From the NCBI GenBank assembly GCA_009733715.1, contig WMKJ01000168.1, forward strand, positions 1 to 20,702: a stretch of DNA of 20,702 bases. Reading direction: 5' to 3'. The notes under the pieces were generated by a model that saw only the letters and a list, made by a program, of their open reading frames with translations, ran no database searches and was not told the DNA's origin. The position numbers were made by a program, and so were the translations under genes. This DNA comes from Herpomyces periplanetae (taxonomy: Eukaryota > Ascomycota > Laboulbeniomycetes > Herpomycetales > Herpomycetaceae). Each line of letters opens with the position of its first letter. Position 1 is the first letter of the stretch. Positions 9,170 through 16,561 of the stretch are shown in pieces.

Positions 9170-10625
9170 TTACAATTTTTGATATGCATGAACTTCGGAT
9201 TGAAAAACTGCAGTTTTAGTACGTGTAATCATACTGTCTATTTCATCACTAGTCCATCCATAGGCTCTATGAAAATAGGCTAATGATAGTGGCTCTAGTC
9301 CATTTAATACTAACTCTTTTTGAAAGTGACCAATTAAACTCCATTTTAGGTCATTAGGCCATGAGTTTAATGGAATTTTCAAAACGAGTTCATGAACATC
9401 CTCGTAGCCAATTTCCTCAAACAGTCTTTTCAATTTTATGGCTATGCGTAAAGGTCTTTTAAGCAATATTGCAGCTCGATTCTGCAGTTGGGTCCACTCA
9501 TTTAAACACCAGTTATCAGGAATGGAATCATCATCAGAATACCATGTTGGTAATAATTCACGACATTCCATCCATCCACCGGATTTAACGTAACCGTAAG
9601 CCGATTGTAATACTTTTTCGTAGTCTTCAAAGGAACTGTGCATCATTTGCATGTGTACAAGGTCGAACGAGTTTGTTTTAACGCCCCAATCATTGGAATT
9701 AGCATCTGACATGTAAAAGTGAACGTTGGATGGAATCAAGGTCATTTGGTTCGGGCAGATATCGAATGCATATACCTAAAGATTGATAACGATAAGGAAA
9801 AATTTCCCGTCAATCATTAATGCTGTAGAATATACGAGGGTAGATTATGCGTATAGAGTATATACGATGGGTTAACTTACTTCGGCTTTTGGAAATTGAT
9901 TTGCTGATAGACAAATAAGTTAGAACAACTCTTAGGTGTAATTGCATAAATAAAAAAACACTTGCCAACTTCACAGGCCCATTTTCCAGTTCCAGAGCCA
10001 ACGTCGAGGATTCTTCCCGTGGTTAACTTATCGGCCGGCGACAAGAAGTTTTTCCCATTTAACAAAATTTTGAGTATGAAGAATTGCATGTCTAAACGAT
10101 CTCTTTCGGCCTTTATATAGGAGCTTGTTAATTTAAGCCGAGAATTTTTAAGTACAAGATAAAGATAACGTTGATTAATTACCGAATCAACCGGAAGGAG
10201 ATAATCTTTATGATTTAACGTTAGAAATTACATATTCACATAATTAGATATAGCTAAGAAGAATGACAAAACCTACAATCATTCTTATAAGGTCGATAAT
10301 AAAGTCGACCATTTTCGTAAGCGTAATCGTTTTCAAAGCGTTTTATCAAATATTCCGTTCTGAAGTTTGGTATTTATACCAATGCCCACATTATTCCGGT
10401 TAATGGGGTATAATGGTAAAGTTCTCCCCAGTATAACAAACTTACTCTTCATCAGTTGCCGCCTGGTGTATGATGTTAATATAATTTTGGTTTAAGAAAT
10501 GTTTAAACTAATCCATTACTTACACGTGGATCAAGTAAACTTTTTGGTTTAGCATGAAAGTTGAGATCAACGTCAAGTTTATACTCATTCATAATAGTAC
10601 TTGTACTCTTGAGAATACCTGTCAT
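9170..10625 (-). CDS. LaeA-like SAM-dependent methyltransferase
   Basis: Seven exons: 10625-10524, 10462-10446, 10359-10277, 10205-10183, 10110-9966, 9903-9881, 9775-9170. They total 999 nt (332 residues) and every junction keeps phase. The family N-terminus (ENGRLYYRPY, then YYLLPVDS, then AERDRLDMQ) is spread over exons 3-5. SAM-binding motif I is ILDVGSGTG at about 109-117. FPKAEVYAFDI holds the motif II acid, about Asp136. FDLVH (168-172) and GGWMECRELLP (from 197) follow. This is the TAM/Methyltransf_23 fold of fungal LaeA-like proteins, a family expanded in Mucoromycota and Glomeromycota. The substrate is unknown, and a LaeA regulatory role should not be assumed. Exons 2, 4 and 6 are only 17, 23 and 23 nt. 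Intron 5 is GC-AG, and intron 4 is 72 nt without an in-frame stop. Confidence 0.9.
9904..9965 (-). other. GC-AG intron in the methyltransferase gene
   Basis: A 62-nt intron begins GCAAGT and ends CTATCAG. Splicing gives ACEVANQFPKAEV, with the family spacing of seven residues between Trp of motif I and the Phe-Pro of motif II. The nearby GT (GTGTTT, 9960) breaks the frame. Another GT (GTGAAG) would keep frame but delete four residues from this conserved segment. Confidence 0.72.
10111..10182 (-). other. 72-nt stop-free intron (methyltransferase intron 4)
   Basis: GTAATT to ATAAAG with a TTAAC branch-like site. Its length is a multiple of three and it has no in-frame stop, so retention would add 24 residues. 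Removal joins LLPVDS to AERDRLD, the usual family spacing, so splicing is the main call. Confidence 0.7.
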
Positions 10626-10993
10626 TGTTTAGGGTCTATTTGAAAGTGACTTGATAATACAATATATTCAAGTAAATTTAACAAACTATAATCAAATAGT
10701 TAAACAATAAGACTTTTAACACTATAAAATGAAAATAAACGAGAATTTTGCATCAAAATACTCTAGTTAAAAATTATCTCTAAAAGAGGTTATACACTTT
10801 TTCTTCATGCAACAAGTGCCGGCCCCCCGTAGAAATACCCTACTTCACTCCACCCCCAATCCATACCAAAGGCACATCTTAATTATCCAAATAAATAAAA
10901 ACCTCTCTTAATTCTCCCAATTCCAGAAAAACTTCGTCCCCGTCTACTTCCCATTGACAACATTTTCTCCTTCAAACACCTCTCCCCTGCCGC

Positions 10994-11034
10994 CACGTGA
11001 CTGCGCAGGTGACCGCACGTGCGCACACGTGACC
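10994..11034 (+). promoter_or_regulatory. Cluster of three CACGTG boxes
   Basis: CACGTGAC at 10994-11001, CACGTG at 11016-11021, and ACACGTGACC at 11025-11034. Three palindromic bHLH-type sites fall within about 40 nt of otherwise ordinary promoter. The last ten bases recur exactly before NDUFA13. The factor is unknown; Cbf1-like or other bHLH proteins bind this core in fungi. Confidence 0.62.
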
Positions 11035-11094
11035 CATGACTAACCGTGCCAAGCCGCTCGTTGATTCACCAAAATTTCGAGATTTCGCGATAAA

Positions 11095-11115
11095 CATCGC
11101 GCGCGTTGCGCGATG
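11095..11115. repeat. GC-rich 8-bp inverted repeat
   Basis: CATCGCGC and GCGCGATG are perfect inverted copies around a 5-nt loop. They sit in an AT-rich promoter about 65 nt beyond the CACGTG cluster. It could be a dimeric protein site or a 5' UTR hairpin. Confidence 0.7.
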
Positions 11116-11560
11116 ATCTCGTTCTTGATGATATACTTTTACACATTTTATCGAATATTCTTCGATTCTACTTTCTTAGGCTCCTGCGCTTATAACTCTA
11201 CTTTTCATCTTGTTCTATTTATTCCGGAATTTTGAAAGTCAACCACACTCTATTCTCACCTTTTAATATGCGCTTTACTCACGTTTTTTATCATGTTTAT
11301 CATTTGCTAAACATTTAATACTCTTTTCCGCTTTTACATCCTATCACAATTTATTCTGTTAATTATATTTAAACCTTTTACAAATTTTGGGACACTGCTA
11401 ATTTGCGCCCTTGGCCTTTTACTTTTCCCAGGCCTCGTGTGCCTTAACTTATATCCTTCCCGTTTCAATGCTTCTATCTTATTTGCGCCAGCCCATTTGA
11501 TTCTGGTACCCTCGCCTTTTCCGTGTTCGCCTTTACCGGAATTGTTAAATTCAGCGTTTG

Positions 11561-14509
11561 ATGTCTTCTCTTACACCTTCTAAGGGCCTTTGCGCTTCAT
11601 CAGCGCCTAAACGAAAGCGCGAGCCTTCTCCTCATCCTTTAATTCAACCTTCATCTACCCTTCTACCATCTTCCATCCATTCTTCTAATAACTCTCCTTC
11701 TAATCCTACCATACTTTTATCTACCATTTTATCCGACGCTGTGACTTACCTTGAAGATCTCGATACTTCCCCTTCCATATTAAACTTTGATTTATCAAAC
11801 TCTCAACTACCTTCATCGCCTAATTCGTCCCCGGTTTCTAAACGTTTAAAAACTAACAATTCTAATCAACTTAATCATCACCCTCCAATCGATTCAATTG
11901 CAACCAAAGTTAAATCTGCTGCTTATCCAAACTTATCAGTATTCATATCGGATCTAAGGACTGCTATTCAGTCCTTACAATCAAAATTTCAATCCGCCCA
12001 TAAGTCCAGGCCTTCATCTACCGTCTTAAAATTTACCTTTCACCTACGCACTTTTCTTCATCAACTTCATAGTATATTATCTCAAGAATCTCTATTAAGG
12101 CCCGCATTACTTAATTACGATAACGAGATACTCTCCTTGTCTGATTCTTCTCCTTTTCATTCTATTCTCGATCTTAAACAAAGTTCTCTACAACTTCAAC
12201 ATCACAATGTCCTCACCGTATTTGCCAATGCTCAAGAAACTCGTCAACTCTTCTCTAGTACACAATGCAATTTACCTGCCAAGTGTAACTCTAAAACTGA
12301 TCCAGGTCCTAATCATTACATCAATAATCCATCCCATGTAATTGAGATCAATGATACCCAATTGCCAAATCAAGTATCCGTAACACGGATAATACCGACC
12401 GATTTAGATGAATTAGAAGGCCATCCACGTCAAAGTCCTACATTTGGTGAATTGTTTTCGCCACCCGCAAAATTACCTCCCTTGGAAATTCCAAAAATTC
12501 AAAAAAACTTTACAACTCGTTCAAACAACCTTACCTTTGTATCGTGGGACGTTTTATCAAGGTTGGCGCGAAAATCAGTTTACAATTGGACTCAAGAGTT
12601 ACTGTTAATTGGTCGATGGTTATGCTATCGCAATACCTCCCCTTCACGGTACAACTTACCCCTACACATGCGCCTAAAGGTTCCCGATGTAGATCCGTTA
12701 GCGAATAAGTTTACTGGTTCTTTGAAACGTATAACACCCGCTGTTAAATACCTAATTTCCCCCGAATCTATTTTCTTTAGCGTTTACTCAAGCTTTGCGC
12801 CCACTCATGATAATTCTGCAGCGTTAATCCCCGCCCAAACCAAAGCGGATTATTGGTGGTACAAGTTCGGTAAGAAACGGTTTGAATCGCATAATACTAT
12901 TCCAGCCGTATCCATTTCCACAGTCTCAAACAAGCAACCAACGGAAGAAATACCTCAAATTATCAAAGATGAAAAATCTCTGAATCCAGTCAAAACTGAT
13001 TTTTCCCTAGCTGATGATTCTACACTTCAAGAATTACTAGAGAGTTACGATCCTGCTGAGGATTATCGTTATTATCAGCAAACGGCCGGTCCGAATATTG
13101 ATGCGGATAATACTGAAAGTATTTTACGCAAAATTTCCGAAAACCTGGAAACTTTGTATTCGTATCAGAGGCGACGGAATTCAGTAATAGTTCCGCCAAA
13201 TAGTTCAAGATTAAATGCGATAGATGTTGCATTATTATCGATAACTGGAACCCCCAATGAACCATCCAAATCAGAAATTGACTTGTACGAACTATTGAAG
13301 CGACAGTTTATGATGTTGTTGGCAAAGTTACCTCCGTATTTAGTGAGTAAAGTGAATGGTGATAAATTTGGTGATTTGATGGTCAGTCAGGTCATTCCTA
13401 TTGTCGAAGAAGATCATTATGGACTTTTGGCTCAGAATGTAGCCTCCCAGATGACACGAGCAACAGTGGGTGATGTTACTCGACTGCAAAACGCAAACGC
13501 TCTCGCAATGCAGCCGCAATATGCGACGCCAAATGTAGCAGGACGAGGAGTAGCATTTCAAACTCCTGCAACATGGGGTGGAACCATAGCGTTGTCACAA
13601 GCGCAAGCCAGATACGTTAAAACTAATACTCCAACGGATGTAGAAGCGCTGGCGCATTCCGCACATGTAACACCACAGTCAGCCCAGATATTGGCGCATA
13701 CGCAAGCGCAAATCCGCGCTCAAAGTCAGGCTCAGGCACATATGTTTGCGCATAACCCCCGCATAGCTGTTGCAGCGAATCAATCCCCTCTAGTTCATGC
13801 TAGTCAAATGGCAAATTTTGTTCCTACCGCGAATCAGTTTATGCAAGGTGCCGGACCACAATGGCGAATTGTAAATGGGTCACCCGATCCCGCCGCACTT
13901 CAGTTTTATCGTAATGTTACGGCTTCATCAAATATTGTACATTCTCCGGCTGCACAACATATGGTTTATCCTGTTCAATCTAATGCTCCAGTTCAAGGCT
14001 TTCACTCCGTTGGTATACCAGGTATGGGGGGAAATGTTCATCATGTTATGAATTCTAGTGGATCAACACCCATGGTTGTTCCGTCACCCCATTCTCCCTC
14101 CCAAACTCAACCACAATCATCAACTGCTCATTTGGTTCGTTTAAATAGTTCTACTATACAGGCTCATCCGACTCAAACTCCTCGACCACTTTCGCAATCT
14201 CATTCGCAGCCCCCAATAGCCCTTGCTCATTCTTCCGTCCAAAATTTATCATCTCCCGTTATAGGTGTACCTGGATACTCGCCAGCTGGTGCTATTCATT
14301 CATCAGTTCCTGCACCCGTTTTAACTGCACCCGGACAGAATCTAGTTCCTCCATTACATCGTGGTATAATTCATCAATCGAATCCGCCGATTAATTTACA
14401 GTCATCACCATTACCTAGTGTTGGTATGAACATTGGTATGGGTATACCCATGGGAATAACTGTTAATACTCCCGTTGCAAGTAGTCATCCACCTCACGCT
14501 CCTGTATAA
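11561..14509 (+). CDS. Uncharacterised 982-residue low-complexity nuclear-type protein
   Basis: I do not recognise the family. It is a single open exon starting at the first ATG after an in-frame TAA (11546-11548). The N-terminus has two basic nuclear-localisation-like patches (PKRKREP at about 17-23, SKRLKT near 93) in Ser/Pro/Asn-rich sequence. A helical segment follows (about 120-200, rich in Leu and Gln). A Trp-containing block at about 329-357 (WDVLSRLARKSVYNWTQELL) and DYWWYKFGKKRF at about 430-441 look folded. The segment around 574-610 (LYELLKRQFMMLLAKLPPYL, then SKVNGDKFGDL) is the likeliest conserved motif. After about 640 the tail is Gln/Ala/His/Ser/Pro-rich, prion-like and probably disordered. 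The composition suggests a transcription or chromatin co-factor, but that is inference from composition only. Confidence 0.8.
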   Translation: MSSLTPSKGLCASSAPKRKREPSPHPLIQPSSTLLPSSIHSSNNSPSNPTILLSTILSDAVTYLEDLDTSPSILNFDLSNSQLPSSPNSSPVSKRLKTNNSNQLNHHPPIDSIATKVKSAAYPNLSVFISDLRTAIQSLQSKFQSAHKSRPSSTVLKFTFHLRTFLHQLHSILSQESLLRPALLNYDNEILSLSDSSPFHSILDLKQSSLQLQHHNVLTVFANAQETRQLFSSTQCNLPAKCNSKTDPGPNHYINNPSHVIEINDTQLPNQVSVTRIIPTDLDELEGHPRQSPTFGELFSPPAKLPPLEIPKIQKNFTTRSNNLTFVSWDVLSRLARKSVYNWTQELLLIGRWLCYRNTSPSRYNLPLHMRLKVPDVDPLANKFTGSLKRITPAVKYLISPESIFFSVYSSFAPTHDNSAALIPAQTKADYWWYKFGKKRFESHNTIPAVSISTVSNKQPTEEIPQIIKDEKSLNPVKTDFSLADDSTLQELLESYDPAEDYRYYQQTAGPNIDADNTESILRKISENLETLYSYQRRRNSVIVPPNSSRLNAIDVALLSITGTPNEPSKSEIDLYELLKRQFMMLLAKLPPYLVSKVNGDKFGDLMVSQVIPIVEEDHYGLLAQNVASQMTRATVGDVTRLQNANALAMQPQYATPNVAGRGVAFQTPATWGGTIALSQAQARYVKTNTPTDVEALAHSAHVTPQSAQILAHTQAQIRAQSQAQAHMFAHNPRIAVAANQSPLVHASQMANFVPTANQFMQGAGPQWRIVNGSPDPAALQFYRNVTASSNIVHSPAAQHMVYPVQSNAPVQGFHSVGIPGMGGNVHHVMNSSGSTPMVVPSPHSPSQTQPQSSTAHLVRLNSSTIQAHPTQTPRPLSQSHSQPPIALAHSSVQNLSSPVIGVPGYSPAGAIHSSVPAPVLTAPGQNLVPPLHRGIIHQSNPPINLQSSPLPSVGMNIGMGIPMGITVNTPVASSHPPHAPV

Positions 14510-14588
14510 ATTAGCAAAATTATTCCCCATTAACATGTAGATTGTGCATGTATATGTACATTAGTAGCAAAACATTTTCTGATTTAAA

Positions 14589-14594
14589 AATAAA
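14589..14594 (+). terminator. AATAAA polyadenylation signal
   Basis: A perfect AATAAA 80 nt after the stop of the 982-residue protein, in an A-rich context. It is the only such hexamer I found in a fitting position in the window. Confidence 0.5.
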
Positions 14595-14609
14595 AATTCT
14601 TCCAAATTC

Positions 14610-14635
14610 AAGCTGTGCCACCTGCGCCACAGCTT
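14610..14635. repeat. AAGCTGTG/CACAGCTT hairpin
   Basis: Perfect 8-bp inverted repeat with a 10-nt loop. It starts 16 nt after AATAAA and lies 30 nt before the CACGTGACC box. It could be a 3' end structure of the upstream gene or a dimer site for NDUFA13. Confidence 0.7.
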
Positions 14636-14665
14636 AGTTCCGTAAGTGTCCCCGGTGTTTCTCCG

Positions 14666-14675
14666 ACACGTGACC
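14666..14675 (+). promoter_or_regulatory. ACACGTGACC promoter element (NDUFA13)
   Basis: The exact 10-mer seen at 11025-11034, in the same orientation relative to the downstream gene. It lies about 160 nt before the NDUFA13 ATG. Confidence 0.6.
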
Positions 14676-14836
14676 ATCGCATTATCCTAATTCCGTCGTT
14701 CCAGCGGCGCGCGGACTTCGAAATTCTTCAGTTTTGACGATAATTTTCCCGTGTTGTGGAATATTTTAGTATTAGTTTATTCTTGCTATTTAAGATTTGA
14801 CGTTTATCGTGTACGCGTACGTGTGTGTAAATCACC

Positions 14837-15440
14837 ATGCGGCAAGATTTAGCACCCAGTCAAGGTTATGCGCCAATTCAGTTTCGACGAAATTTACCAG
14901 CTGGTCCTTTGGCAGCACGATGGTACCTGATTGGAACTTTGGGTATTATGACGTGGGGATTTTACATGTACGGTCAAGGTGTACGCGAAAGAAAGTACGT
15001 GAGTTTATATTTATTCACCGGTTCTGAATAAATATCTCTTTATGAAAAAGAGGGACGAAAGCGGGTTCATATACACATGTATACATTGAATACTTAATGT
15101 ACAACTAACGGATGGGTACAGTGAGCTAGCGCGCGAAAAAATTTGGGCTAGAATGTACTTAACGCCCATGTTACAAGCTGAAGAAGATCGTGATCAAGTG
15201 CGCCGTTACTTGGCTGATCGTGAGCGTGAAAAAGCTTTACTAGGCCGTGAATATCGTGTATACAATAGTGATCGGTATGTACACGCACACACAATCTTCC
15301 ATATACTCTTAAATCAACGTTAAACTATTCAATTAACAAAACACCTTCCCATGATGTTTCATATACATCGCAGATTCGTTCGACCTACTTTCGCCGTCAC
15401 ACCCGAACCGGGTAACCCGGGTTTGCGCTCCATCAACTAA
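14837..15440 (+). CDS. NDUFA13: NDUFA13/GRIM-19, complex I accessory subunit
   Basis: Accessory subunit of mitochondrial NADH:ubiquinone oxidoreductase (B16.6), anchored in the inner membrane. Three exons: 14837-14994, 15122-15274, 15374-15440. Introns are 127 and 99 nt; the phases (2 and 2) agree and give 125 residues. Family marks: QGYAPIQFRRNLPAGP near the N-terminus; a single membrane segment at about 28-46 (WYLIGTLGIMTWGFYMYGQG); then RERNELAREKIWARMYL spanning the first junction; and LQAEEDRDQVRRYL. The C-terminus, NPGLRSIN, is longer than some homologues. The start is the ATG in ATCACCATG. It shows that this organism keeps complex I. It converges on prefoldin 6 with only 20 nt between the stops. 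Confidence 0.95.
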
Positions 15441-15460
15441 CGACTAGCATCAACACGCGA

Positions 15461-16198
15461 TTATACTGTCGACGCTGATTTAGGAGCTGTCCCGGCCGCA
15501 GTCACTGTTGACGTCGCTGAACCCGACTGAAGTGCACTAATCTGTTCAATAATTTGCGCATCAGTGTCTATACACAACGCACGTTGACTTGGAAAGAGAT
15601 TCCTTCCTCGTATCATTTAACTCAAAACACATATTACCCGAGATTTGGTTGCCGTTAACTTTTCCGTTAATCGTTCTATACGCTGATCTGACCGTTTTCT
15701 ATTAAATAACGTACAGTCATCCCTCGTTAGCTAGTTTGCTGTGCATACGTACGTACTACTATCAACGACAATGCAGTATCGTACACTTCGCCATCGATAA
15801 ACTGTAAGCGAGCCTTTACAGAATCGCTCGCCTGACCAGCTGTTTGAGGTATAGCTACAGGTCCAATAAGCTTGTAAACTTGCGGTACTTCCCCATTTAA
15901 CCATTCATTTGACTTTGAAATATTTGTTTTGATTAAACTGTCCAAAGTAGATTTAACACCTGTATTTTCATGACGTTGAGCCTCAAGGGCAGTTCGTGCT
16001 TCATAACTGGCTTGAAGATCTAATCTTTGATATTTTTATACATGTATAATATCCGTTAACACACGATATTTTTTTGGTCAACTATATTGACTTGCCTCTT
16101 TCAATATCACGATAAGCATCACTTAATTGTAACAATGTGTCCTGCAATGTAGACGCTCCATTCCCATCCCCATCCCCACTAATTGTCTTTCCGGACAT
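15461..16198 (-). CDS. PFDN6: Prefoldin subunit 6 (beta-type, Yke2/Gim1)
   Basis: Subunit of the hexameric cytosolic prefoldin that hands nascent actin and tubulin to the CCT chaperonin. Best exon set: 16198-16096, 16019-15785, 15698-15631, 15567-15461, giving 170 residues. Marks of the beta-prefoldin fold: a helix with AQRHENTGVKSTLDSL, the core VYKLIGPV, a VKARLQFIDGEVKR helix joined across intron 2, and RIERLTEKL. Two oddities: about 14 extra residues before VYKLIGP, and a Ser/Thr/Ala-rich tail after the second helix (human PFDN6 has 129 residues). Intron 1 is GC-AG (GCAAGT), or alternatively GT-AG shifted by 9 nt, which adds three residues. Intron 3 is the least certain; I chose GTGTTT-TATAG for phase. 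Confidence 0.85.
16020..16095 (-). other. Probable GC-AG intron in PFDN6
   Basis: Exon end AGAG followed by GCAAGT matches the GC-AG donor consensus; the acceptor is ATTAG. A GT-AG alternative (GTCAAT donor at 16091, AAAG acceptor ending 16025) also keeps the frame and differs by three residues. The GC form has the better donor. Confidence 0.5.
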
Positions 16199-16337
16199 TG
16201 CAAGTTTATCAAATATATTTAAATCAATCTGCTTAACCCTTTGTTAACCTAACAATCAAATTAATCTTCATACCTTGCAACTCTCTCGACTCCCCCTTCG
16301 TTTCCATCCCACATGCAAAATCCCAAATTGGCGCATA

Positions 16338-16361
16338 ACGTGACCTTGGCACGTGACCTTG
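16338..16361 (+). promoter_or_regulatory. Tandem ACGTGACCTTG element
   Basis: ACGTGACCTTG occurs at 16338-16348 and again at 16351-16361, a 13-nt period. The second copy is a full CACGTGACC. It shares its core with the elements before NDUFA13 and the 982-residue gene. Confidence 0.65.
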
Positions 16362-16466
16362 TGAATTCTCTTGCATCGTTTGGAACGCGTCGAGGCGGAG
16401 GGAGGATGAAAGTAAAAGAAGTTATAAGTTTGGATAATGAATATGTTATCGTGAGTTAACATATGT

Positions 16467-16486
16467 GTGAGTGAGTGAGTGAGTGA
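16467..16486 (+). repeat. (GTGA)5 microsatellite
   Basis: Five uninterrupted GTGA units about 75-95 nt before the VPS4 ATG, probably in the promoter or 5' UTR. Confidence 0.85.
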
Positions 16487-16561
16487 AAAGAACAATGATA
16501 ATTCACAGAGTATGTTAAATTATTTTTGGCATTACGGGGATACACACTTAACAAGTTAAGT

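Larger units (their letters stand above)
10626..11560. promoter_or_regulatory. Divergent region, methyltransferase and 982-residue gene
   Basis: 935 nt without a gene. Order: an AT-rich block (10660-10800); a C-rich, pyrimidine-biased block (10820-10990); a cluster of three CACGTG boxes (10994-11031); a GC-rich palindrome (11095-11115); then a long pyrimidine-rich stretch to the ATG at 11561, probably 5' UTR. A 16-codon upstream frame at 11268-11318 could be a uORF. TTCAG just before the start could be the end of a 5' UTR intron. Confidence 0.6.
14510..14836. promoter_or_regulatory. Intergenic: 3' end of the 982-residue gene and NDUFA13 promoter
   Basis: 327 nt between tandem genes. It holds, in order, an AATAAA signal (14589-14594), an 8-bp hairpin (14610-14635), an ACACGTGACC element (14666-14675), a GGCGCGCGG GC patch near 14704, and a GTGTACGCGTAC/GTGTGTGT tract (14809-14828) that ends 8 nt before the NDUFA13 ATG. 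Confidence 0.65.
16199..16561. promoter_or_regulatory. Divergent PFDN6/VPS4 promoter
   Basis: 363-nt shared upstream region. It holds the repeated ACGTGACCTTG element (16338-16361) and five GTGA units at 16467-16486. No gene is seen; the minus-strand frame at 16268-16495 is a repeat-driven shadow. Confidence 0.65.

Noticed and set aside
15727-15945. Stand-alone 72-residue minus-strand protein
   Set aside because: It is the middle of PFDN6 exon 2 read through the donor at 15784; the last 20 residues are intron.
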